9,846 nt of DNA from Gammaproteobacteria bacterium. Its GTDB lineage: Bacteria; Pseudomonadota; Gammaproteobacteria; GCA-001735895. The notes below the pieces were generated by a model. That model did no database searches. It had not been told where the DNA came from and saw only the letters and a program-made list of their open reading frames with translations. Positions 1 to 7,082 of the stretch are shown here, piece by piece (positions within the stretch are counted from its first letter, which is position 1; every line of letters starts with the position of its first letter). The stretch lies in assembly GCA_024763185.1 (NCBI GenBank), contig JANTFY010000068.1, forward strand, positions 1 to 9,846, in the 5' to 3' direction. The position numbers and the translations under genes are program-made.

Positions 1-302
1 AAGGCGATGATGACCTGGTAGGCATTGGCGATAACCGAACTGACAGCCTCGGGCAGAATCAGCGATTTTAACGCAAACCAGATTCCTATCACGATCACCA
101 GGAACACGGCTGGCTCTTCCACCATGTCGACGATGATGTCGTCCATGCGCGTTTTGGTACGCGCCGTAAACAGGCGAATAAACTTCGAAAACACCCAGTA
201 AATCACCTTGCCCAGCATCAGCGACAGAACGATAATCACCAGCGCAATCAACCAGTTTTGCAGGCTGTTACCGTAGTAGGTTTGAGTCAGAATATCTTGC
301 AT
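1..302 (-). CDS. MscS-family mechanosensitive channel, N-terminal part (cut by window edge)
   Basis: About 100 codons read leftwards from an ATG at 300-302 and run off the window edge, so the C-terminus is missing. The translation begins MQDILTQTYYGNSLQNW. It then shows a hydrophobic helix (about residues 18-40, LIALVIIVLSLMLGKVIYWV), a basic stretch (FIRLFTARTKTRMDD), and a second hydrophobic stretch (about 65-82, AVFLVIVIGIWFALKS). The TKTRMDDIIVDMVEEP segment between the helices is typical of MscS-like channels, in which lipid-facing helices precede the pore helix. Such channels open under membrane tension and release solutes after osmotic downshock. The pore helix and cytoplasmic cage lie outside the window, so the subfamily cannot be set. 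The gene follows the MetA-like gene after a 46-bp gap on the same strand and may be its operon partner. The ribosome site is weak (GGA upstream). The family call is fairly firm. Confidence 0.75.
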   Translation of the reverse strand, partial: MQDILTQTYYGNSLQNWLIALVIIVLSLMLGKVIYWVFSKFIRLFTARTKTRMDDIIVDMVEEPAVFLVIVIGIWFALKSLILPEAVSSVIANAYQVIIA

Positions 303-348
303 GTTGTGTCCGTTAGTTTTTCCAGATTAAGTTGAAAGCCGGGGCCTG

Positions 349-1419
349 TTAGGGCAAGCCCAGCGGGTTTTGCAGATCCACACCGTCCATGAAAGGTTTT
401 TTTCTATCCCTGTGGGTCAGCTGGTAGAACAGCCCCATCCAGTTGCCCACCACGCTGTCGGCAGTATCACACCAGCTATTGTTTAGTGCTCCGGCAATTT
501 TTGCCTCAGGAAACTCGGGCAGCGTCTTGCCGGTTTTCAGCGCCCCATGCAGGTAATAGCGGTATTCGTTCATCACCGCCATTTCAAACTGCCCCAGGTA
601 GTTTTGCGGATAGGGTGGAAAAGCCGGCAGTTTGCCTTCAATGAACAGGTTAACCTCGCGTTTGAACTCCTTCAGCAGTGAAATCGTGTCGTATTCGGGA
701 TGCCCCTGAAAAAACACCGTGCGAATGCCGTCTTCACTGGTTGCCAGGTGCACACAACCGTCATCGATTTCGGTGACCAGAACGCGCAACCCCGCCTGAT
801 CAAACTGTTCGGGATAAACCGCGTTCCAGCGCGAATGGGGCACGGCAAAGCGGGTGTTGATATCCACCGTCAGGGGATGTATCTCGGACGTGACCTGGTG
901 TTCGAACACGCCCCACTTTTTGTGTTTTTGCGGGTGCCGCTTCTGCCCGTAGCGAAACTCCATGACTGCATGCGTGGCCAGGCAGGAACACAAGGTAGAA
1001 GTCACATTCTCGTAGGCCCAGTCAGCCACCTCGATCAGCGGTTGCCAGAAAGGCTGGTTGGATAACTCAGGCCCGATAACATTGGCACCGGTTATGATCA
1101 GGGCATCCAGCCCCTGCTCCCTGACCCGATCAAACGATTCGTAATATTGGTCAATATGGGCCCGAGCCGCCTCGCCGCGTGGCAGATCATCCAGCGTAAA
1201 AGGGTGCATATAAAACTGAGCAATCGGGTTACTGTCGCCCACCAGCCGGAAAAACTGCAGCTCGGTCGCCTTTAACGCCGCATCCGGCATCATGTTCAAC
1301 AAGCCGATATGCAAATCGCGAATATGTTGGCTCATCGCACGCGAGGGATCGAGGATATTGACCCCCTCGTTTTTTAGCTTTTCGTATACCGGCAGCTTGT
1401 TATGCGCGACGATAGGCAT
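349..1419 (-). CDS. metA: MetA-family homoserine O-acyltransferase (probable O-succinyltransferase)
   Basis: A 356-residue cytoplasmic enzyme of the HTS/MetA family. The family transfers an acyl group from succinyl- or acetyl-CoA to homoserine, the first committed step of methionine synthesis. Family landmarks, aligned by eye to E. coli MetA, are LLNMMPD near 40-46, LIITGAN at 107-113, TSTLCSC at 140-146 with Cys146 in the nucleophile position, APHSR-like VPHSR at 203-207, and GHPEYD at 239-244, which supplies the catalytic His240 and Glu242. It differs from the enteric enzyme in several ways. The nucleophile loop reads SCLATHA rather than CWAVQA, there is a two-residue insertion after LNMMP, and the C-terminus runs about 45 residues longer. 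The position that distinguishes succinyl from acetyl users (Gly or Glu at E. coli residue 111) is Ile115 here, so the acyl donor is not predictable. The ATG overlaps the stop of the upstream P-loop gene (TAATG), implying coupled translation. Confidence 0.8.
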   Translation of the reverse strand: MPIVAHNKLPVYEKLKNEGVNILDPSRAMSQHIRDLHIGLLNMMPDAALKATELQFFRLVGDSNPIAQFYMHPFTLDDLPRGEAARAHIDQYYESFDRVREQGLDALIITGANVIGPELSNQPFWQPLIEVADWAYENVTSTLCSCLATHAVMEFRYGQKRHPQKHKKWGVFEHQVTSEIHPLTVDINTRFAVPHSRWNAVYPEQFDQAGLRVLVTEIDDGCVHLATSEDGIRTVFFQGHPEYDTISLLKEFKREVNLFIEGKLPAFPPYPQNYLGQFEMAVMNEYRYYLHGALKTGKTLPEFPEAKIAGALNNSWCDTADSVVGNWMGLFYQLTHRDRKKPFMDGVDLQNPLGLP

Positions 1420-2267
1420 TAACTTTGCCTCTCGATGGCGGTTTCCAGCAACTGCAAAAAGTCCTGTTCCGATTTAACCTGCGCCACCTCTTCCGAGGTG
1501 ACCGTATAACCGTGTTTGGCAATCTGTTCATAACGCGGTATGCGCGAGTGGAACAGGCGCGGAAACACCCAGCGTGCGAATTCGTCCGGATCCATCTCGG
1601 CTGCGTAATCCAGCCCATTTTCGGTTAAATACAAAGCCAGGTGTTCGGTCAAAAATTGCGGGCGATAATACAGCGGCTTGGGCGCACTGACCGCACGCTG
1701 GATCAACTTGTTTTCCTCTTCTTCATTGGTAACCTGGATGTAGAGTATCAGGGTCGAGTCGGCCAGCGCTTCGATCACACCCGCTTCGTCCAGTTCGCAC
1801 AGGCTGCCGCCTACATCATTGACAAAATGCGGGTAACCGTAGATGTTCTGGGCCTTGTCAATGAAATCCGGCACTTCTTTCATGGTGGCGATTTCCGCTT
1901 CACGGTAGCGGGCCTGGCGCTGGATAAAATCTTCCAGCTCGACCCCGCCCAATTCCGGGTTGCCCAGTTTACCCACGTAACTGAGTACCGGGCCGAGGTC
2001 ATCGACCTTGATATTGTTACGAATATAAATCCAGTCCTTGCGCAATAAATCTTTTAGAAACGGTACCTGCATGGCCTGCAGCTTGATCATATCCAGAATA
2101 TGTTCATCCAGATAATGGGTACCGATGCGATAGTCACCGGAGTAATGAAACCAGTGTCCACCCTTACGCAACATGGTCGATAGGTAGGATTTGCCCACCC
2201 CGGACATGCCCAGCAAGGTAACTTTTTTATGCTCCCAGGCACGGAACTGCTCAATACTGAATTTCAA
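1419..2267 (-). CDS. P-loop NTPase/kinase-like protein of unknown role, coupled to the MetA-like gene
   Basis: A 282-residue soluble protein. Strand VTLLG leads into a clear Walker A motif, GMSGVGKS at 20-27, followed by a helix and the conserved-looking HYSGDYRIGTHYLDE (41-55). The fold start resembles small-molecule kinases such as the adenylate or shikimate kinase type (inference). GYPHFVNDVGGSLCELD (144-160) could hold a Walker B-like acidic residue, and STLILYIQV (171-179) reads as a core beta strand. There is no signal peptide or membrane segment. The start is TTG at 2265-2267. No ATG lies in frame upstream before a stop, and the first internal Met (residue 21) sits inside Walker A, so TTG is the only sensible choice; GGGG upstream is a modest ribosome site. 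Its TAA shares one base with the ATG of the MetA-like gene. I recognise the NTPase class but no specific function. A role in methionine metabolism is guilt by association only. Confidence 0.8.
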   Translation of the reverse strand: MKFSIEQFRAWEHKKVTLLGMSGVGKSYLSTMLRKGGHWFHYSGDYRIGTHYLDEHILDMIKLQAMQVPFLKDLLRKDWIYIRNNIKVDDLGPVLSYVGKLGNPELGGVELEDFIQRQARYREAEIATMKEVPDFIDKAQNIYGYPHFVNDVGGSLCELDEAGVIEALADSTLILYIQVTNEEEENKLIQRAVSAPKPLYYRPQFLTEHLALYLTENGLDYAAEMDPDEFARWVFPRLFHSRIPRYEQIAKHGYTVTSEEVAQVKSEQDFLQLLETAIERQS

Positions 2268-2621
2268 ACAACTGCCCCAAGTAAAAAAAATGGATTATGC
2301 CTGAAAGCCGATGTTGAAGAAATATAAACACCCGATACCCGGCCTATTGAGTCGAGACTGAAAGCAGAAAAACAGCACGCTGTGACGTACATCATGAGGC
2401 GGGTAAAACCTTACAGAAATCCTTGAATTATCTAAAATTTCAGCTAATTAAAACAGATCAATAAAAAAATACGGCGATTACCTGACAACTGGACCCTCTA
2501 TGCATTTTCAGATTCCATCATTTCTCCCCATGGCGCTCCAAACGATCACTCCCGGCCAGCTCGTTCCTGCTGCAAATCCTGCCTCGATGCCAGGCTTTTA
2601 CCGAATTGGGGTCAAGCGCTA
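2268..2621. other. Divergent intergenic region between the metabolic and signalling blocks
   Basis: A stretch of 354 bases separates the divergently read P-loop gene and histidine kinase gene. The middle part (about 2410-2475) is AT-rich and is the likely promoter zone. A plus-strand promoter candidate and a 40-codon ORF are listed separately. For the leftward gene, CATAAT on the minus strand (2294-2299 in plus coordinates) is one mismatch from a -10 consensus, but I see no convincing -35 at the right spacing. An A-run (2283-2290) lies just upstream of the TTG start. I see no strong hairpin, riboswitch or operator palindrome. Confidence 0.6.
2410..2438 (+). promoter_or_regulatory. Candidate sigma70-type promoter for the signalling operon
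   Basis: CTTACA (2410-2415, four of six to TTGACA) and TAAAAT (2433-2438, five of six to TATAAT) are separated by 17 bases in an AT-rich stretch. Transcription would start near 2445, about 55 bases before the small ORF and about 175 bases before the kinase gene. This was read by eye only, and AT-rich DNA gives chance matches. Confidence 0.3.
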
Positions 2622-2622
2622 A
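2500..2622 (+). CDS. Possible 40-residue leader peptide or small protein
   Basis: An ATG at 2500 opens a 40-codon frame that starts MHFQIPSFLPMALQ and ends FYRIGVKR. Its TAA (2620-2622) shares the final A with the kinase ATG, giving the same TAATG arrangement seen between the two leftward genes. GGA at 2491-2493 stands six bases before the ATG and could serve as a ribosome site. The peptide is proline-rich with a basic end. It has no clear membrane helix and no recognised domain. It could be a leader that couples translation into the kinase gene, or a chance open frame; a 40-codon frame is short enough that chance is a serious alternative. Confidence 0.25.
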   Translation: MHFQIPSFLPMALQTITPGQLVPAANPASMPGFYRIGVKR

Positions 2623-4439
2623 TGAATAACGAAAAATCCGGTTTCATCATGATCCTGGCCTCTTTACTGGTGATGGGTTTAACCGTGTACTTCCTGTTTG
2701 ATATTGAAATAAAAAATCGTGAAAAGCAGGCGCGAGAACAGGGCCTGGGCCTGGTCCGCCTGATGTCCAGCATGCCCTGGAACCAGGTGATCAATCAACC
2801 CGGGCGCAAGGGATTATTGCAGGCCTTTTACCAGGGCCAGAACAATCCTGACTTTGCCTACGGCCTGATCACCGATCTGGATCACTCGATCAAGTCCGAG
2901 GTCACGGCACCCGGCATCATAGCCCCCAATACACCGGTACCCTTCGAACCCACGGCGTGGCTGGGACAAAGAACCGTTGACAGTCTGAGCCAGGACAAGC
3001 GCTTTATTGAATCGCACGCCCCGCTGTTTTACGACGGACAGCACAAGGGTTTTGTGCGCATTGGTTACCTCAAACCGGAATTTATTTTAAGTTTCGAAAA
3101 AATGCCGCTGATAGCCACCATCACCCTGCCCATCTTCCTGCTCACTCCCTTGTTCTACTTTTTTCTGCGCCAGGAGATGAAACCCCTCAAGCGGGTCAGT
3201 GAAAGCATCGAAAAATTTGCCGAGGGCAGCATGGCGCAAACCATGGAACTGCAACCCAGTGCTGAACTGGGTGGATTTATGGATCGTTTTGACCGTTTTA
3301 TGGCGTTGACTCAGGAACGTATCAATCAGCTCAATCATGAGCAGGATGACCTGACCCTGTCGACCAAATTGCTTTCTTATCAAAACAGTAAAGTGGAATC
3401 CATCTTGAAAACCCTGCCCGAGGCCATCATCGTCATCGATGAAGCGGGCGAAGTGAGTTATGCCAACGAAAAAACCTCCAGCTTACTGGGCATAGACAAC
3501 AAAAACATCATTAACCAGAAACCGGTTGACTGGTGTAAGAACAGCGAGGTCATCAACCTGTTATCCGGTCAGCACAATAAAGGCATGGTCAGCGCCATCA
3601 CCGCGGCGGCCTTTTCCAGCGACGATGAACAACAGGATAAAAAGCTCGAAATCCGGATTTACCCGTTGTTTTCACCGATGGATGAAAACAAGCTGCTGGG
3701 TCGCCTCGCCGTTATCCGCGACATCACCGAACAATTGTACGAACAACAACGCCAGGGTGAATTCATTTCACAGATATCCCACGAATTGAAAACCCCGTTG
3801 AACGTACTGTCCATGTACAGCGAATCCCTGCTGGACCCGGACCTGACCTCCGAAGAACACCGCATTGAAGCTGCCAATGTCATACACGACGAGGTGGAAA
3901 GACTGGCCAACCTGATCCAGAACCTGTTATCCATCTCACAGTATGAACTGGGCGGATTGCAGATCGAACGCCAGCGCGTGCGACTGCGTGAATTTCTGCA
4001 GGATCTCTTTGAAACACTGGCCAAAAGCGATAAAGCCAGGGCACTGCAGTTTGAACTGGATCTGCCGCATGAACTGCCCGCTGTTTTTATCGACAAGGCA
4101 CTGATGCGAATCGCCATCAATAACCTGCTGACCAATGCCATCAAATACAACAAACCCGGTGGAAGGGTTACACTGGAAGCGATCGAGTCCAGCCATTACA
4201 TCGACATTCGCGTCAGCGACGACGGTTATGGCATATCAGAACTCGACCAGAAAAAGATTTTCGACAAATTCTTTCGCTCCGAGGATGACAATATCCGCCA
4301 ACAAACCGGCCATGGCCTGGGTTTATCACTGACCCGACAAATCGTCCAGATCCACCAGGGTGAAATCACGGTAACCAGTTCAATCGGTCAGGGCAGCCTG
4401 TTTCAGATACGGCTGGATAAGGAACTGGACGAACGATGA
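2622..4439 (+). CDS. Membrane sensor histidine kinase (periplasmic sensor-HAMP-PAS-HisKA-HATPase)
   Basis: A 605-residue two-component sensor. Transmembrane helix 1 spans about residues 8-28, a periplasmic region about 30-160, and transmembrane helix 2 about 161-183. The end of the periplasmic part (APLFYDGQHKGFVRIGYL) resembles a Cache/PDC fold, though the ligand is unknown. HAMP follows at about 184-240, then a PAS domain at about 258-371 (EAIIVIDEAGEVSYAN). The HisKA motif SHELKTPLN places the phosphorylated His at 387. The ATP domain has an N box (NLLTNAIKYN, 501-510), a G1 box (DDGYG, 533-537), an F box (FDKFFRSED) and a G2 box (GHGLGL, 563-568), so all kinase elements look intact. The start is the ATG at 2622, with GGGG about ten bases upstream. 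The TGA overlaps a possible early ATG of the receiver gene, so the pair should be cotranscribed. The cognate partner is most likely the next gene (inference from adjacency). Confidence 0.93.
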   Translation: MNNEKSGFIMILASLLVMGLTVYFLFDIEIKNREKQAREQGLGLVRLMSSMPWNQVINQPGRKGLLQAFYQGQNNPDFAYGLITDLDHSIKSEVTAPGIIAPNTPVPFEPTAWLGQRTVDSLSQDKRFIESHAPLFYDGQHKGFVRIGYLKPEFILSFEKMPLIATITLPIFLLTPLFYFFLRQEMKPLKRVSESIEKFAEGSMAQTMELQPSAELGGFMDRFDRFMALTQERINQLNHEQDDLTLSTKLLSYQNSKVESILKTLPEAIIVIDEAGEVSYANEKTSSLLGIDNKNIINQKPVDWCKNSEVINLLSGQHNKGMVSAITAAAFSSDDEQQDKKLEIRIYPLFSPMDENKLLGRLAVIRDITEQLYEQQRQGEFISQISHELKTPLNVLSMYSESLLDPDLTSEEHRIEAANVIHDEVERLANLIQNLLSISQYELGGLQIERQRVRLREFLQDLFETLAKSDKARALQFELDLPHELPAVFIDKALMRIAINNLLTNAIKYNKPGGRVTLEAIESSHYIDIRVSDDGYGISELDQKKIFDKFFRSEDDNIRQQTGHGLGLSLTRQIVQIHQGEITVTSSIGQGSLFQIRLDKELDER

Positions 4440-4440
4440 T

Positions 4441-4446
4441 GAGGGA
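4441..4446 (+). promoter_or_regulatory. Ribosome binding site that sets the receiver start at 4454
   Basis: GAGGGA, the best Shine-Dalgarno match in this part of the window, ends seven bases before the ATG at 4454. It lies inside the extra codons that would be used if translation began at the overlapping ATGs at 4436 or 4439, which favours 4454. Confidence 0.6.
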
Positions 4447-4453
4447 AAATCAA

Positions 4454-4825
4454 ATGAAAAAAATAATGCTGGTCGATGACGAAATGCACGTCTTACGCAT
4501 CCTCAAAATGTCACTGCAAAAACAGGGTTACGACATCAGTACCTATAACAATGGCCAGGATGCACTCGATGCCCTGCAACACGACACGCCCGATGTGCTG
4601 ATTACCGACATCCAGATGCCACGCATGAGTGGCGAAGAACTGTGCTATCAGATTGAACAGCGTTACCCGGACCGGCAGTACCTGATTTTCGTGCTCACCT
4701 CGCGTACCGAAATAGAACACCGCGAGTGGTCCGCCAAGATAAGCAACCTCAAGTTTCTCGAAAAACCGGTCAGCATGCGCAACCTGATGCTGGAACTTGA
4801 TCAGTATTTTTCTCAAACTGTGTAA
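4454..4825 (+). CDS. Stand-alone response-regulator receiver (CheY-like, no output domain)
   Basis: A 123-residue single-domain receiver. It begins MKKIMLVDDEM, with the acidic pair Asp8/Asp9. The phosphoacceptor is Asp52 (VLITDIQMPRMSG), the switch Thr is 82 (FVLTSR) and the conserved Lys is 104 (EKPVS). Every residue needed for phosphorylation is present. The protein ends about 20 residues after the Lys, so there is no DNA-binding or enzymatic output domain. It must act by protein contact, as CheY or Spo0F do, or pass phosphate on. An alternative start at 4436 overlaps the kinase stop and would add six residues; 4454 is preferred because GAGGGA precedes it at good spacing and because the receiver fold begins right there. 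The likely donor is the upstream kinase. Targets could be the neighbouring GAF-GGDEF-EAL protein or the STAS-ATPase (inference). Confidence 0.92.
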   Translation: MKKIMLVDDEMHVLRILKMSLQKQGYDISTYNNGQDALDALQHDTPDVLITDIQMPRMSGEELCYQIEQRYPDRQYLIFVLTSRTEIEHREWSAKISNLKFLEKPVSMRNLMLELDQYFSQTV

Positions 4826-4842
4826 CGGACCAGGACTGCACC

Positions 4843-7071
4843 ATGAAACACGAGACCATCACAACAGTCCGATTTTACAATTACTGGAAGCTGTTACAGC
4901 ACCTGGCCCCGGATATAGACAGCATTATTGTTTTTAACCGGGACGGAAACTTCATCTGGCAAAGCAACGCAACCCTGCATCCACAGATGGATCGCATCAC
5001 CGTTCTGGTCCGTACCTTTCAAAAACATGCCAAAATTACGGCCGCCTATGAATCGGAACATGAACTGAACCAGGATACCAGGCTGCACATCATTTCTTTG
5101 CAGGATGATGACATTGAACAAAGCCTGGTTATTGCGCAATTAATCCGCAAGGACTCGAACATCAAACCCATCTCGGCGAATTACAAAAAATCGATAGCAT
5201 TACTGAATAAAACCCTGCTCACGGAATACAGCCTGATTCACAAGGTGATTGAAAAAGAACAGGAATTAAACTCGCTCACCGATGAACTCACCCATCGATA
5301 TGAAGAGCTGAACCTGATCTATTCCGCCGATGACCACGTACAAAACATCAGTCATGGACGCGAATTATTAAAAAACATCGTTGAAAACGCCTCCAACTTT
5401 ATGGATGTTGACCTGGTCGTTGCCCTGTTGCCGGAAAAAAACGTCACCATTACCCATAGCAAGCAGGGTGGCACCCCACGCAATTATCTTCACTTGATCG
5501 AGACACTGCAAAATGACATCTACCAGCAAATAAAAATTAACAAAAAACCTATTGTCATCAATCATTTCGAAGACAGTAAAAGTTATAACCTGTTTATCGA
5601 TATGCCCTATAAAATGGCCCTGGCACCCATGTTGAATGCGGATAACGACGTCATCGGTATGATGGGCATTTTTAACAATGTCAACCGTATCGATTTTACC
5701 AACAGTGATCGCAACCTGCTGGAGGTTTTAACCAACAAGGCCACCAACATCGTCCTTCTTAACTTTGACCCCTTAACCGGCCTTGAAAACAACCACAGTT
5801 TTGAAATGATCCTGTTGGACACCCTGAAACAAACCTGGGTGACCGAGCGCAATCACGCAGTAGCCCACCTCGATATAGACCGAATGTCGGTCATCAATGA
5901 TCTGGGTGGGTTGGAGATCGGTGACAAGCTGCTGAAGAAAGTAGCCTCCATATTAACCGAGCAGGTACGCAGCTATGACACCGTTGCGCGTCTCAGTGGT
6001 GACCGGTTCGCGGTGTTACTGAAAAACTGCGATTTGCAGGAAGCCCTGCTTATCATGAAAAAAGTGGATACCGCGGTGAGTGAAATCGAACTCAACCTGG
6101 GCCAGGAAGTGCACGATGTCAGCATCAGCATCGGCATTGCACCGATCACCGCTGACATAAAAAACGTGTCGAATATAAACAGTAATGCGGAAAGCGCGCT
6201 CAAAGCCGCCAAGGAACGGGGGCGCAACAAAACCCAGGTGTTCAAACTGGACGACAGTGACCTGCTGCGGCGCAAGGAAATGGTCAAGTGGGTCAGCCGG
6301 GTACAGACTGCATTGCGCGAAAATCGTTTTGAAATCCACGCCCAGCTTATACTGCCACTCAACGGCAAAACGCGTGTACCGCACTATGAAATACTGCTGC
6401 GTTTGCGTGATAAAGAAGGTCAGATCGTATCCCCCGGATTATTCCTGCCGGCGGCAGAAAATTTCTACCTGATGCCGAAGATAGATCGCTGGGTTATCGA
6501 AAACACCTTTAAAATATTATCCCGCCAACCCGGCAGTAAAAGCCAGCCCGCTTGCGAAATTTCCATCAACCTGTCCGGACAGACACTGTCCGATCTCGAT
6601 CTGGCTCAGTATATCGAAGACATGCTGCAGCAATATCCTGTCGATCCGAAAACGTTGTGTTTCGAGGTTACAGAATCTGCCACCATTGCCAATATGAGCG
6701 ATGCCAAAAAATTTATCGCCGCCATCAAAGAACTCGGCTGCAAGTTCTCACTGGATGATTTTGGCACCGGTCAGAGCTCGTTTTCCTACCTCAAAAATCT
6801 GACCGTAGACTACCTTAAAATTGACGGTTCATTCGTGCGCAACATGATCGATGATCCGGTATCCAATAGCATGGTATCGGCCTTCAACCAGATAGCCCAT
6901 GCCATGCATCTGAAAACCATTGCCGAATTTGTCGAAAATAAAGCCATTGTTGACGCGCTCGAAACCATTGGCATCGACTATGCCCAGGGTTATCACTATG
7001 ACAAACCCGAGCCTCTGGCCGATAAACTGGCGCAAATAAACCCGGCAATTAAAAATGCCGGTAACGAATAA
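4843..7071 (+). CDS. GAF-GGDEF-EAL protein, probable c-di-GMP phosphodiesterase
   Basis: A 742-residue soluble signalling protein. Residues 1-110 are unrecognised, with a PAS- or roadblock-like strand pair (IDSIIVFNRDGNFIW). A coiled-coil-like segment (about 128-158) follows, then a GAF-type domain (about 170-305). The GGDEF domain (about 307-465) opens FDPLTGL, but its signature is SGDRF (385-389) and the metal loop reads LDIDRMSVIND with GG for GH, so cyclase activity is doubtful. The RxxD inhibitory site, Arg376-Asp379, is kept exactly five residues before SGDRF. The EAL domain (about 485-730) keeps the full catalytic set: Glu516 (EIL), Asn576, Glu608, Asp638/Asp639 (DDFGTG), Lys659, Glu695 and Gln715. 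From Asn576 on, spacings match those of RocR as I know it. The expected reaction is hydrolysis of c-di-GMP to pGpG. The start is an ATG with AGGA seven bases upstream. The gene lies 17 bp after the receiver and 11 bp before an ATPase that carries a c-di-GMP-binding domain. Confidence 0.92.
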   Translation: MKHETITTVRFYNYWKLLQHLAPDIDSIIVFNRDGNFIWQSNATLHPQMDRITVLVRTFQKHAKITAAYESEHELNQDTRLHIISLQDDDIEQSLVIAQLIRKDSNIKPISANYKKSIALLNKTLLTEYSLIHKVIEKEQELNSLTDELTHRYEELNLIYSADDHVQNISHGRELLKNIVENASNFMDVDLVVALLPEKNVTITHSKQGGTPRNYLHLIETLQNDIYQQIKINKKPIVINHFEDSKSYNLFIDMPYKMALAPMLNADNDVIGMMGIFNNVNRIDFTNSDRNLLEVLTNKATNIVLLNFDPLTGLENNHSFEMILLDTLKQTWVTERNHAVAHLDIDRMSVINDLGGLEIGDKLLKKVASILTEQVRSYDTVARLSGDRFAVLLKNCDLQEALLIMKKVDTAVSEIELNLGQEVHDVSISIGIAPITADIKNVSNINSNAESALKAAKERGRNKTQVFKLDDSDLLRRKEMVKWVSRVQTALRENRFEIHAQLILPLNGKTRVPHYEILLRLRDKEGQIVSPGLFLPAAENFYLMPKIDRWVIENTFKILSRQPGSKSQPACEISINLSGQTLSDLDLAQYIEDMLQQYPVDPKTLCFEVTESATIANMSDAKKFIAAIKELGCKFSLDDFGTGQSSFSYLKNLTVDYLKIDGSFVRNMIDDPVSNSMVSAFNQIAHAMHLKTIAEFVENKAIVDALETIGIDYAQGYHYDKPEPLADKLAQINPAIKNAGNE

Positions 7072-7082
7072 ACAGGCGCACC

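Noticed and set aside
2574..2600. Hairpin followed by TTTT in the intergenic region, considered as an attenuator
   Set aside because: The stem is only about four pairs (GCCT/AGGC), too weak to support the call.
3659..4153. A 164-codon minus-strand frame across the histidine kinase HisKA region
   Set aside because: The composition is Ser/Arg-rich, typical of an antisense shadow; the plus-strand frame carries intact kinase motifs over the same bases.
4436..4453. Receiver gene start at the overlapping ATG (4436) or the next ATG (4439)
   Set aside because: Both are possible, but the strong GAGGGA site sits downstream of them at proper spacing from 4454, and the receiver fold begins at 4454.
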